Origin: Rhizophagus irregularis
Taxonomy: Eukaryota > Glomeromycota > Glomeromycetes > Glomerales > Glomeraceae
Direction: 5' to 3'
NCBI RefSeq assembly: GCF_026210795.1
Contig: NC_089444.1
Location: forward strand, 1 to 64,000
Length of the DNA stretch: 64,000 nt
Shown piece after piece: positions 23,470-35,205 of the stretch. The position numbers were made by a program, and so were the translations under genes. The notes below the pieces were generated by a model. It was not told the origin of the DNA. It did not search any database and saw only the letters and a program-made list of their open reading frames with translations. Each line of letters starts with the position of its first letter. The stretch's first letter is position 1.

Positions 23470-24412
23470 TTTTTTTTCTCGTTTTCGTTATTTTCTAATT
23501 GATCTACCAAATCTTCGTCGCTCTTTTCTGTTCTTTTCTTTTTCCTTTTTAGATCTTTGAAAATTCCCAGTTGCTTTTCCAATTCTATCGTCTCGAAGCA
23601 TCGTTCATTCCATACTTTCTTTTGTATATTTATTAAATATTCATCGAATATTCTTTGATTATTGATTTATCATCTTTCTTTTTGCATAATTTCCATCATT
23701 TTTTACCAACCCTCTTGTCAGTTCTCTTAAAATTCCTTCTTGCACCATTATCAATGATTTATCACTTGCTACGTCTAACATCTTTTCTTTAAAATTCATC
23801 AACTTGTTCTTCTCCCATTCTCCAACGCGTTCACCCAGAACTTTATCAATACTACTCTTAAATATCTCGAACTCTAATTGATCTTCTTTATTTTTTGGAC
23901 ATACCCAAATATGATCCCATGCTTCTTCTTCTATAGTACAGTACAACGTGGACATTTCTTGTTCGGAATACCCCAAACTCTTCTTGTCCACAAAATTTCA
24001 TATGTTGGAAGAACCTTAAAAAGTTTTTTACTCTAAAACATCTTAATGAAGCGTCTATTCTATTTGTAGAATTTCTTGAAACCTTAACTTCGTTATTAAT
24101 TAACGCGAAAGATTCTTTCCAATCAATCAGCAAATTCGAGCCACCTGACTCTATAAAACACTCTTTAACATAATCTAACATCATTATGTCAATTTTTGTA
24201 GTATTGTACGTCAATTCTTTAAACCAACGCCTGAACGCCCCTTCTATAGGTATATAATTCCAACGTAAACTGAATTCGTCTATAATCAAATTATTTAAAT
24301 TAATTTTGACTTCCGCTATGACATTCTTACAACTTATCAACTCTTTTTTTAACGCCGGTAATTTCACAATTTCCATCGCCTCTTGTATCTCCTTGTTAGT
24401 TTCTTTTACCAA
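23470..24412 (-). pseudogene. Reverse-transcriptase-associated C-terminal domain, frameshifted
   Basis: The minus strand reads KLPALKKELISCKNVIAEVK, then FRRWFKELTYNT, then, after a frame change, a zinc-binding segment ending EEAWDHIWVCPKNKEDQLEF and a long charged tail. I recognise the pattern (LPTYEIL.., C-x2-C, EEAWDHIWVCPKN) as the zinc-binding tail of LINE-like polyproteins that are abundant in Rhizophagus. No RT core (YADD) is present in the window upstream of it. At least one frameshift (about 23960-24000) breaks it. Confidence 0.6.
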
Positions 24413-26854
24413 TATACTAATATATATATATTTAAATTTTATTAACGCAATTTTAGAATTAAAAAATATAAGTTATCATCTAATTCCCATCTAACACTCC
24501 CCGTTTGACCAAATTTATATAGCCATTCTATTAGTCCTAAATCTGTACGTAAATATATATTCATATCGTAATTGAATTGTTAATAATACAAATTGTAATA
24601 ATACCTTATGTTTATTAAAGCTTGAAATGTCGTTCTTTATAAATTATTGAGCTGAATATTTTGCTTTTCTTCGCGTTTTTAATGAATACTAACTTGCAAA
24701 GATGTATGAATGGAAGATTTTGAATACGAAATATAACAATAATAATAAAAAATTGAAATTTTAGCTAAATAATAAAATTCTTATATTGCGTACTCCACAT
24801 ACTTAAAAGGTTTACATATGCACTATTGAGTACAATGTATTATTAGCGTAATTGTAATCAACACCTTTTTTAGCACTGTACTCCACTCAACACCTTCCAC
24901 GTAACATATAAATAAATAAATACAATTAAATTTAACAATAAATCGATCCGACAAAAATTTAATATTAAATAAAATGATGATAAATAAGGTATCCACTTTA
25001 CTCACTTCTCAACATAGAATGTTTAAAAAGAAAGATTACGAAGGTAAAAATCCATTTTTCAAATAATCAATATTTGAAGTTTGAACAATATTTTAATAAT
25101 TTCTAATATTCCAGGGCTGAATCATTTCAGACCGTTGAAGAAATGGTTAAAACTCTTTTTCCAAACGCAACTAATAATGAAATCAAAAAATATACCAGGC
25201 AGATTTCCATGAAACTGATACAGTGTTGGTTAAAACTCCTAACTCAACATGGGTTACGAACTACGGATTAATTAATTATAATCAATAGATGGATGTATTT
25301 GCCACTTATAACGCGCAGAAACCAGGATAGTCGCTGTATATTCCATTTTAAAAATTCACAGGAAATGTATTATGTTCGAGATAATATTTTTATCAACAAT
25401 CTTATCCCGAACGGCTTTCATGCTCCCAGTTCCATATGTGCCAATTTACCTCAAACTGTCAACAACCCTGTACCAATTGGGAGGGCGTATGTTGTTTTTA
25501 AGGTGGGAGTGAGAAAATCTGATTTTACTGAAGACACTAGATTTTTACTATCGGTTAATCGGCAATAATTTACTTGTTCAACATTTTTTTTTCATAATTT
25601 CCACAAAAGAGATCTCTTACTGTTTATGCTTTTGTTGCTAGTCATCACATTATAATTATAAAACTTATTATTTTTTGCTTTATAAAGTAGTTGAATTAAA
25701 TTTTAATAAATTGATAAATCACACATTTCTTTATATAACCTAAAAAAATACATTGTTTCACCTGTGACTGAAAAATCGAGAACATATTTAGTATTACTTA
25801 CCTATTATTATCAAAGATGTCATCCTCAATCATGTAGTGAGATAGATCGTTCATAATAGGAATTCACTTGTCAGGAATGGTTGATTTCACAGATAATTTA
25901 ATGTAGTTTGCATTCAAAACTGATAATAATTAACGGGCTTACCAGTCATATTGGAAATATAGAGGGTTTCATCCCTTCATTTATATATTCCTGTAAATTG
26001 GAGCTAAAGCAAAAAAAAAAGCATTAAACCGAAATTTTCATTAGTGAACGAGAACTTCGAAATTAGTGTAAATTGACGTTATACATGTGGCCGAAATTTC
26101 CGAAATTTAAGTTAACTACCATGATAACAACCATATGAAAACCGTATTTTTGTTATATTTTTGCATCCTTAAGTATAGTAGAGATTAGAGTTGGTACAAA
26201 TGTCATCAACAGTGTAGGCATACAAAAGTGTACGTTCTAATTTATTTCATAAATGAACAATTTCATTTTTTAGTGAGACTGTGATTCAGTAACTGCGGCC
26301 AATTCTTCTACAACACTAAAGTAATAACTCTTATAAAGTTGTACTACATTCATGGCATATGATTTTAATAACGTGATACTCTGAATAATGGCGAAGTGAT
26401 GATGACTGCTCAAGGATTATTAAAAAAAAGATCGAAACGCGGAATGGTTGCAGATTCTAACAAAGCAAGAGGTTCGTAATCAAAATTAATTACGATTCTA
26501 TTAGTTATATTCACAGCTAAAATAACCAAACTATTTAGCGTTTTTTTCTAATCTTTTTCATCGTGATGAGGTAATTAAATCTATTGAGTTTTACTTTTTA
26601 TTAGCCATTTTATTAATTCAACTTGTTAAACGCAGACTTATGAGACTTTAATACAGTTAATTACTCAGTCTATGTAGAGATTACTTAATGCGGCTATAGA
26701 GCCAGCACCTGGAAGATTTATATTTGATTCCAATTCTGAACCTAGCCCTGCGAACACTAGTTAGGATAATATTTACCTTATTCAACCATAATTTATTCTT
26801 GTATTTATCAATATAGTTAATGGAAATGCTATACTAACATAACTTTATAAAAAA
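24413..26854. other. Long stretch without a supported gene
   Basis: A frame at 25293-25568 (91 codons) and a preceding plus-strand segment (SFQTVEEMVKTLFPNATNNE, about 25110) could be parts of one decayed gene, but I recognise no family. A fragment at about 26395-26475 (MMTAQGLLKKRSKRGMVADS) and one ending near 26765 have coding-like composition but no context. The remainder is AT-rich. Confidence 0.4.
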
Positions 26855-27860
26855 TTAAATTTTTTTTTTCAAAAATTTCATAATATTTGGTATTTTATAA
26901 TCTACCATGGCAATTTTTTTATAAGTTTCACATAAGTCTTCAACCATAGAAGGAGGTTCCCCAACCAAAAATTCATAACACAACACTCCAAGCGTCCACG
27001 AATCTATCTTTTGGTCATAACCCGTGTCTTTGATCATTTCAGGTGCCAAGTAATCAGGCGTACCACAGAATGTCATACGTCTCTGACTTGCGTCTGGTGT
27101 ATGAATCACCCATCCGAAATCCAAAATCTTTATCTTATCATCACTTGACAATAATATATTTTCTGGCTTCGTATCTCGATGAATGACTTTTTCTTTTGAA
27201 GATAGACAAGAGCATCTGCTATCTGAGATATATAACTTGCTGCTTTATGTTCTGTAAAAGGCCCATCTTTTTGAAGATGCTTATACAATTCTCCATTTTC
27301 GGCATATTCCAACACCAAAAATACACGATGCTTATCGTGAAAATATCCATATAAGCGTAAGAAATTAGGATACCATATTATTTTCCCGAAATTCTTTTTA
27401 AATATTACTTTGATAACAACAATTTTCTTACTTGTCTTTTCTCTTGCCATATAAACACGACCGAAACGCCCTTCACCAAGAGGGTTCCCCATTTCAAACG
27501 CCACACTCTAGGCTCTATTCTTTTTGAAACGTTACTAAGAATTTGTGATTTCGTTGATTTGCCAGCGGCTTCATCATAAATTGATAATTCGGATTTTTGG
27601 CTGTGTTTGAGTTCCAGATTTGACAATTAACTTCTGTTGATTATCTGGTTTATTTTATTTGGAATTGAATTTTTCCCAACAGACTTTAGAGTAACGTTAA
27701 CAACAGTTTTTGGCACTAGATCAACGCGTTTTGCAGAACACTCAAATCCGGATTCAATTTTGGGTTTATCCATACGCTCTTCTAGTTTTAAGTTATAAGC
27801 TTTATTGTTTCCCTTGCCATGAATTTCGCGTTTAATGTTAAAGAGGTTTTGTAAACCGCT
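26855..27860 (-). pseudogene. Aurora-like serine/threonine kinase pseudogene
   Basis: The minus strand carries EMGNPLGEGRFGRVYMA (glycine loop), FLRLYGYFHDKHRVFLVLEY, then, after a one-base slip in an A-run near 27200, the catalytic loop VIHRDTKPENILLSSDD. Next come KILDFGWVIH (DFG) and RMTFCGTPDYLAPEMI, the activation segment typical of Aurora kinases. The segment between the VAIK-type Lys strand and PNFLRLYG is about 20 residues short. The glycine-loop exon is out of frame with its upstream leader, which also has a TAA. The C-lobe stops early in KFLKKKI at an A-run. No introns are seen, so a processed copy is possible. Functional kinase activity is unlikely. Confidence 0.75.
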
Positions 27861-28277
27861 ACAGGGGCGATGTCACCTTGGTGGTAAAAATGAAATAGAG
27901 TTCTGAGAACACCGCCGGAGTCCAAAAAAAAAAAAATTATTTTTATTTTTAATTCACAAAATGAACCTAGTTACAATACAAATGACCGAACCCTACATAC
28001 TAGGATCGAAAGCCATTTACTAGACTGTAAACCAAAACACGTCTGACCCTTACAGAGACAGGGTGTTGCCACCTTTGATTGGAAAAAATTAAAATGAGCG
28101 GGAGAAAGGTACACCGGTACACCCAAAAAAAAACCGGAGTCTATGATACATATACAAAATTGGACTGATGTTATTATCACGTGATGACGTGATTAAATAG
28201 TTCGTTAAAATTAACCTTCCCTAGTTCCCTACACAGAGTTCACATGGATTTTAAAAATAAAAATAAAAATAGTTCCC
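27861..28277. other. Stretch without a recognisable gene
   Basis: It contains the words CCGGAGTCCAAAAAAAA (about 27916) and, inverted, AAAAAAAACCGGAGTC (about 28124), possibly ends of a short element of roughly 220 bp. Nothing else is identifiable. Confidence 0.35.
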
Positions 28278-28453
28278 TACACAGAAATTCGATATACCGG
28301 ATCATAAATGATATATCGAATTGGGGTCTGGAACGGATTATCATAACGTATAATTAATTTACCCTCGATATAACGGAATTCTTGATATAGCGGATTTTTG
28401 ACAAATTTTACTAATGGAACGGATGGTTCCATTATATCGAATTTCACTGTGTA
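28278..28453. mobile_element. Short Tc1/mariner-type MITE
   Basis: The left end reads TACACAGAAATTCGATATAC and the reverse complement of the right end reads TACACAGTGAAATTCGATAT; both sit on TA. The 176-bp interior repeats GATATA-like words. It is too short to code. Confidence 0.65.
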
Positions 28454-28619
28454 CATAGACTACACGAAACTTAATATAAAATGCAGTATTCCACTTTATT
28501 AGTTATAAGTACAACCACACCTTTCAACTCACCTTTCATATTATATATATAAACTAAATGGGATCCTTAACGTGTACCCCGATCCTGTCAGTTCTAGTCG
28601 TTCGCAATTAAGTTAACAT

Positions 28620-29008
28620 ACACTAACACAGACTATGCAATATGTGGGTAGGAAGCTGAGGACCTTATTTGCATTACGGAGGATAAACAGCATAAGGTTC
28701 CCGTGGGCTTCGTACAAAATATCAAACAGCTTCAGAGCGCATATGAGACTAATAAGAGGAAGCGAAAGCGGGGTGATGATGATTTTGATTACCTCTATGG
28801 TATCGTCACAACGGGTCGGGATTGGCATTTCCTTCTATATATTCAATCGAATTTATTAAGAAGGCCTTGGTTATTGATTCCGAAGAGTATGTTAATCTGC
28901 GTAAGTGTGAGAAAGGTTTTGGGCTTAATCGTAGGTTTGTTAAAAGATAGGACTACGTGTGTGGATGAAGAGCCAGAAAGAAAGAGGGGTTATCGTTTGA
29001 AAAAATAG
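28620..29008 (+). pseudogene. C-terminal fragment of a multicopy fungal family
   Basis: The plus frame reads EDLICITEDKQHKVPVGFVQ, then NIKQLQSAYETNKRKRKR and DYLYGIVTTGRDWHFLLY, followed after a frame disruption by KVLGLIVGLLKDRTTC and a basic tail. I recognise the combination (QNIxQLQSAYETNKRKRK, YGIVTTxRDWHFLL, GLLKDR) as a recurrent Rhizophagus module that I know only as uncharacterised. The piece has no N-terminal part and one evident frame break near 28850. TATATA boxes lie upstream, but no start is supported. Confidence 0.5.
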
Positions 29009-29163
29009 GTGGTTATAGTCTGTAGTTAATAATCGTGTATATTAGCATAGACGTCATGTACTACGGGCAAAGTCCCGAATCCCGTATTTATTTTTGTGTG
29101 TATTAATAAATTTTCCACGTAACATTGAATAATTCTTTCGTGTATAAAAGTATCATCTATCAT

Positions 29164-29601
29164 GTCATCTGAGCTTGAAGTATTGATCACTGAGCTTGAT
29201 TTAAAAATAGAACAGGATCAGGCAGAAAGAGAATCTAAGAAAAATCGCAAAACTTCAAACTAGATGCATCCAGATAGCTAAGGAAATTCTTATGAAGAAC
29301 CTATGATCGAATATCGTCCTTCTTTCTTGAATGGATTAGAGCTTGATGCCATCTTCCAATTTCCAAAAATATCGAATCGCATTAGAGGTGCAAGGGCTCA
29401 ACATCGGTTTCATAGCACTAGCTAGTATAAAGATGTCAAAAAACTTGAGGACATCATTAATCGTGAGCAAAAACGATACACTTGTCGAGATAATGAAATT
29501 TCCTTCTTGAAGTATGGTACTAAAAGGATACTAAAAATTAAGGAGTTTGTTTGTCTAGCATCCAAAAGTTTCGATTTCCTAAAATCAATAACCTTATAAT
29601 A
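29164..29601 (+). pseudogene. Unidentified small gene with three in-frame stops
   Basis: From ATG at 29164 one frame runs 145 codons (SSELEVLITELDLKIEQDQA, ..., EEPMIEYRPSFLNGLELDAI, ..., KKLEDIINREQKRYTCRDNE) to TAA at 29599, interrupted by TAG, TAA and TAG but never shifted. Composition on both sides of the stops is coding-like with an N-terminal heptad pattern. I recognise no family. Confidence 0.4.
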
Positions 29602-29934
29602 CACGTAATTCATATATTTAATTTTTTCAGAATAACGACCACTATCCCAACCAACCCGGAACGTGATTATTAAAATAATCATGTAAAAAGATACGAAGTC
29701 TTACTCAATATACGGGCACTGTATATTAGTTCGTCATTACAAGCCAAATCATATAATTAATTTATTTCATCAATAAATAATTTTATACATTGTATCAAAA
29801 GTATTTTTTGAGATGTATGATGAATAAAAAAAGTGAGACCTAAAGTCCCACTTGGATAAAATACATTTTAAATAAATTACATTTTATATGAAATTATTAT
29901 TGTCCAAAACTTAATTTATTGAAATAATACATTA

Positions 29935-30190
29935 TTAAGTTTTAGCTGAGAATACTGAAATTAAGGCCAAAAATAAAGCTAAAAATTTTAAGTTTAAGCA
30001 GATTACAGAAAAGAATAAAACCAGACTTACAAAATTGAGTAGAATGGTAAAGAAAAAGTTAAACTCATTGCAGAACTTAATTGTAATGTTAAAAAATCAA
30101 GTAGGAACAAGTTGTAATTAATGTTGCAATACAGCTTAGTACATCTAATAAATTGTTAGAGAATAAAAAGACTGATGAATTTTAGTTTTA
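29935..30190 (+). pseudogene. Remnant of the coiled-coil multicopy family
   Basis: The translation AENTEIKAKNKAKNFKFKQI, TEKNKTRLTKLSRM and, in a shifted frame, KVKLIAELNCNVKK resembles the ENxEIKAKN...RIAELE pattern of the family seen at 12782-13445. It is short and frame-broken. Confidence 0.45.
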
Positions 30191-31420
30191 GTGAGGTTAG
30201 TGATAAAAATATAAACTGTTTTTCAAATCAATGAACTTTAAGATTGATATAAATAGGTGTTTGATAGACTCTTAAAAAAGGAGAAAAGAAATGCTTTAGT
30301 TAAACACTTAAACCTGAAGCCTAACCTTCAATTACTGGTTTTTCTAAAAGGTTGGTAAAATTAAATGATAAAGTTGAATTACTATAAATCTTACAAATAA
30401 CAGAATTGCAGAATGTTTAAATAATAGAGTTGTAGATAATAGAACTATAAACTGTCTAGATAATATAACAATAAACTATCTGCTAATAGAAAAAGTTAAA
30501 CTATTTAGATAATATAAGTGGTTTTAGTTTGATCCAACTAGAAATAGTATTAGGAACAAAATTTTTGCCTGATTTTAATTCTATAAATTATAGAAAAACT
30601 TTGTAAATTACTATTTTTAGTATTTTTAGTATTTCTAATAAAAGTAGTAAAAAAAAATAGAAAAGAATAGAAAAGAATTAAATAGAAACATAAAAATAGA
30701 AAACAGATTAGATGAAAATAACTGAACTATATAATAGGAAGATAAGATCTACAACCTTTAGTAAAGGTATAAATTTATAGTTATAAAACTTAATAGTATA
30801 AATAAATAATTCTTATATTATAACTATAAATCAAAATCTGTATTAATGTTTATAGTATTATTATTACTTCATCAGAATAGAATTCCACTTACTTATAATA
30901 AAGATTACCATAGAAAAATTGGCCCTTTACTAATGATTTTACCTTGTTTTTTTTCTAAATTCTATTAATTAATTAGCTAAAAAGAAAAAAAAATCATAAT
31001 AATGTAATATAAAATTTTTTTTATAGTAGGATTTGCAAAAAATTTTATATATGATTTTTACCTTAAGCTTGAAGGTAATCTATCTTATAAGTAAGTAGGA
31101 TTCTATTGCATCACAATATTAATATTTTACTATAAGTAAGGATTCTTATATTATAATATTATTTAAAGATAATATAAGTTATAAATTTTTATATAATATA
31201 AGTTTAATTCTAACATTTTTTTCTTTTATTTTTTTTCTTAAAAAAAACACAAATTTATATAACAATTTATGACAATGGCTTTTTATAAAGAAAATAATTA
31301 TATCATAAACCTTTCTCAATAAAATACAAATAATAATCTGATAATAAATCAGTTTTCCAATAGGATTTCCTTTTATTAAAACTAAATAAATAACTATTAA
31401 TATACAACAGATTCCTATAA
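30191..31420. other. Low-complexity AT-rich stretch
   Basis: The words AATAATATAACAATAAACTR and TAGATAATAGAACTATAAAC recur irregularly near 30400-30500. The rest is A/T-rich and I see no gene or terminal repeat. Confidence 0.45.
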
Positions 31421-31832
31421 CAGTGTTGGGTTTTGGACTTGTCCAATTGGTTTTTTTAATTGGACAATTTTGGACTATCCAAAACCAGTTTTGGACATAG
31501 TTTTGGACAGTTTAAAACTGCTCAAAAGTCCTAATATTCATCAACTAAAACTAAAAATAAAATAAAAATATAATGTTAAAATGTTAAAAAAGTAAATATT
31601 TAATATTAATTAAATGATAAAAATTAATAAAATTAATGTAAAATCAAAATAATATTAAAAATTAATATTTAAAGATTTTTGAACTAAAATTAAAATTAGC
31701 CAAAATTAGTCATAATTCTGGCCAAAATTAAATTTTTTGTCATGTGATCTGTCCAAAACCTGTCCAATGAAAAAAAGGTTTTGGTTTTGGACAAGTTTTG
31801 GACAGGTCCAATTGTTCAATTGCCCAACACTG
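31421..31832. mobile_element. hAT-like MITE (CAGTGTTGGG ends)
   Basis: The left end reads CAGTGTTGGGTTTTGGACTT and the reverse complement of the right end reads CAGTGTTGGGCAATTGAACA. CAGTGTTGGG is typical of hAT ends. The flanks CCTATAA and CCTATAG look like a slightly mutated duplication. The interior is made of TGTCCAA/TTGGACA words in both orientations and contains GGCCAAAATTA. There is no coding frame. Confidence 0.65.
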
Positions 31833-32304
31833 CCTATAGTTAGAATTTATATTTGGTTAAGCATTCTTTTTAAGATGCTTTAATCCATCCATATTTTCAA
31901 TTTAGAATATTATTAACAATACTCATAATTTAAATTTCATATGATCATGATTTATTTAGTATAATTATTTATGTAATAAAATATCGCAGATATCACATAT
32001 TATGTGATAATTACATACCGTGTAATACGACGATACAGTGTGACACAAGTATGTAACTTTTTTAAATGCTAGCCGCAACCCTTTTATTATTTTTCCTAAG
32101 TTAAATACGCCAATCTTGTCCTGACCATTTGAGGGTAATATAAAACTCTAATTTAAAATTTGGCGGATTTGTGCTCATATTTTGATCTTTGCACAATGTT
32201 GAAATCATAAAATCATCCGTAAAAATTTCGCACAAAGAGTAATTTTTTTTTTACTCAATTAATTTTTCAGGTAGCAATAATTCACTTTAATATTTTATGT
32301 AATA
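31833..32304 (+). other. 5' flank of the 5'-nucleotidase gene
   Basis: An AT-rich flank without a clear TATA box. A TTTTTCAGGTAGCAATAATT stretch just before the start may be a leader intron acceptor. No other feature is seen. Confidence 0.35.
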
Positions 32305-34764
32305 ATGGATAAATTATTTTTTTTAATCCTTATATTAAACACGTTCTTCGTTTCATTCCTCACTACTACATTTTATTATGTATTTTCACCATCAATTTCA
32401 TTCATCGAAAAAGATGAATTGTTTAATTTAACAATTATTCATACAAATGATGTGCATTCTCGTTATGATCAAATAAATTCTGCTGCTACTAATTGTACTA
32501 AAGAACAATACGAAAAGAGAAGTTGTTATGGTGGTACCGCTAGACATAAAACGATTATTGACAAGTTAAGAAAAGAAAATAAAAATACATTATTGTTAGA
32601 TGGTGGAGATCAATTCCAAGGTGAGGAATGTTTCTTTGGATCTATTTTATTTGGTTCTAATTTCGAAATTAATAATCTTTTTCTTTTATATGTATATAAA
32701 ATAGGAACTTTGTTCTTCACATACTATGATGTAAGTTTGATCCTTAATCTTTCAATTTTTTTTTATGATTTTTTTTCACTCTTTTTCCTCTTTATTCTCT
32801 GTTCAGGGAGAGTTAGCTTCCAAAGTTTTGGTGAGTAAATTATTCTATGTAATCGTTCATGTTACAATAAAATTTAAACCTTCTACTCACACTTATCACG
32901 AAATAATAGAATTTACTCGAATATAATATTACAGTAAGCACCATCTTTTTGTAATAGTATAAATTCGTATTTATTTTCTGTGTATTTCTTGTATTTAATT
33001 TAATTTTAATTTCCCCTTGTTCAGGCTATTGGAAATCATGAATTTGATAATGGTCCAGAAGTGCTCACGGATCATTTTTCACGTTTGACTATGCCAATTG
33101 TATGTGCTAATATCAACACAACTTTGAATCCCACACTTGGTAAATACATAAAACCATATCATATCTTCGAGGAATATGATCTCGCCGTTATAGGATACAT
33201 TACTGAAGTTAGTATCGGTTTATTTATAGCGTAACTAGATATTAAAATTATACTGTAATATGAAACCAACTCTTTCTCTTCAATTAGACAACGGGAGGTA
33301 TCTCAAATAGTGGCCCTACTTTATCCTTCAATGATCCTATTCCAATCGTTCAAAATTATGTTGACGAACTTCACTCTAAAGGAATTAAACGAATTTTGAC
33401 TCTTTCTCATAACGGTTATGGGCCTGATAGAAAACTTGCTGCTAGAACTCATGGTGTCGCAGTTCATGTTGGTGGACATAGCCATTCACTTTTGGCAAAT
33501 GATACGACTTTGTCAGATTATATTTCAGGTCCATATCCCACTGTTGTAGAGAATGCTAAAGGTGAAAATACTTTAGTCGTTCAAGTAAGTTGCCTTAAAA
33601 AGTTTATTAATAGTAAAGCTTTTTTTTTTAGAAAAAAAAAGAACTTACTTAATTCACATTAGGCTTTCTGGGCTGGAAAATATATTGGTCATCTTGATAT
33701 TTCTCTCGACAAAGATGGAAGAGTTGTAAATTATACGGGAGGACCAATTTTAGTTGACCAATCAGTTACTCAAGATTCTAAAGTTCTAGATCTTGTAGAA
33801 AAATGGCGTGCACCTTTCGATGATTATGTTAAAACAGTTATAGGAACAGCAGATGACGAATTTGTTCAGAGTACTTGCCAACAAGAAGAATGCTCTATAG
33901 GAAATTTAGTAACTGATGCAATGTTAGTATCGAGAAATGAAAGTAATGCAGCCTTAGTAAATGCGGGTGGACTTAGAGCTGGACTGTTTAAAGGAAATAT
34001 TACTTTAGCGGATATCAATACTGTCCTTCCATTTAAAAATTTTCTAGTTGAAATTAAAATGACCGGACAAAATGTTACGGATATGTTAGAAAGTGTTGTT
34101 GGTAGATACAAAAATAAAATATCAAATAAGACTGTTACTAGTTTTATTCAAGTTTCAGGAATAAGATTTAAATATGATTCTACTAAGTTAATTTATAATA
34201 GAGTTACGGACGTTAAAATTAGAAATCCGAAAACTGGAATATTTGAGTTTATTGATTCGAATAGTATATATAAAATCTTGACAAATGATTTTGTTTCAAA
34301 TACTGGTGATGGGTAATTATCAAACTTTTAGTTTTCTAATTTTTTACATATACAGTATATACATATTCTGTGAATTTAATTTTAATTTTATTTTTTAATT
34401 TTATTTTTTATTTATTTATTTATTTATTTTTACGCGCAAAATTGATAAATTCTATTTTAGAATAATTCCATATCCAATTACTGATGTGATCCCGTTGGAA
34501 AGCTTAGATGTTTCTCTTAGAAATTATATTAGTGACCAACGAACCGTCAAACCTTATTTAGATGGTCGTATTGAAGATATCGCTCCTAAACATTATATTA
34601 AACCGATAAATCCTAATGAACCAAATCATTTCGGTTATAGCAATCTTCAAGAATCTATTAATTTTGAAGATGGGGAAGTTATTGCTCAAAATACAGAAGT
34701 TACAACTAAATCAATTGTTTTTATAAAATATCTCTTTATGGCTTTTTATGGCCCTTTTTTTTAA
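32305..34764 (+). CDS. 5'-nucleotidase family metallophosphatase (membrane-anchored or secreted)
   Basis: Seven exons join in frame: 32305-32620, 32705-32730, 32807-32830, 33025-33207, 33288-33584, 33663-34312 and 34461-34764, giving 599 residues. A hydrophobic N-terminus (LFFLILILNTFFVSFLTTTF) is a signal or anchor. Metal-site motifs follow in order: IIHTNDVHSRY, LDGGDQFQGT, AIGNHEFDNG, TLSHNGYGPD and GGHSHSLL. The C-terminal substrate domain (NAGGLRAGL, NTVLPFKNFLVEI, TNDFVSNTGDG) is complete. The family hydrolyses nucleoside 5'-monophosphates or related phosphoesters outside the cell. The C-terminus ends in a hydrophobic segment (IVFIKYLFMAFYGPFF), possibly a GPI or membrane signal. Exons 2 and 3 are tiny (26 and 24 nt), and about eight residues usual before GNHEFD are missing, so one micro-exon may be overlooked. 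Confidence 0.85.
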
Positions 34765-35205
34765 TAATTAGATAAGTGAATTTTTTACAAAAAAAAATTT
34801 AGATATGAAAAATTTATCTTATTGTAAATTTATTATCTTTATAAATATTAAATCCAACATTAAAAATTTATTTGCCGCGGAAGCCTTCCGAATCTCAAAA
34901 TTAATTTTTTATTTTTTTTCAATTTGCAATTCCATACAATTTTTTACTTTGTATACCTTTTGATTTATCCTTTTAGGTTCTATTTAGTCTATTAATAATA
35001 TACAGGATGAAGAAAAAGTAGAAAAAGTCAAACTCTATAAAGAAGTACACAGCAAAATTTCGATCAACAGTGAGATACAAATGCGAAAAAAAAAGAGTTG
35101 TACGTAATATACGGTACATTATAAAATAAAAGCTTATTAATATGAAACTACTAAATACTATACCAAAATAAATCGTTAAATCAATGAAGAGAGAGTTTTA
35201 TTTTT
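34765..35205. other. Convergent 3' flanks
   Basis: This is the intergenic region between the convergent nucleotidase and sacsin/BTB genes. It is AT-rich, and no additional gene is seen. Confidence 0.45.

Noticed and set aside
33866..34111. 81-codon minus frame
   Set aside because: Shadow of the 5'-nucleotidase exon 6.
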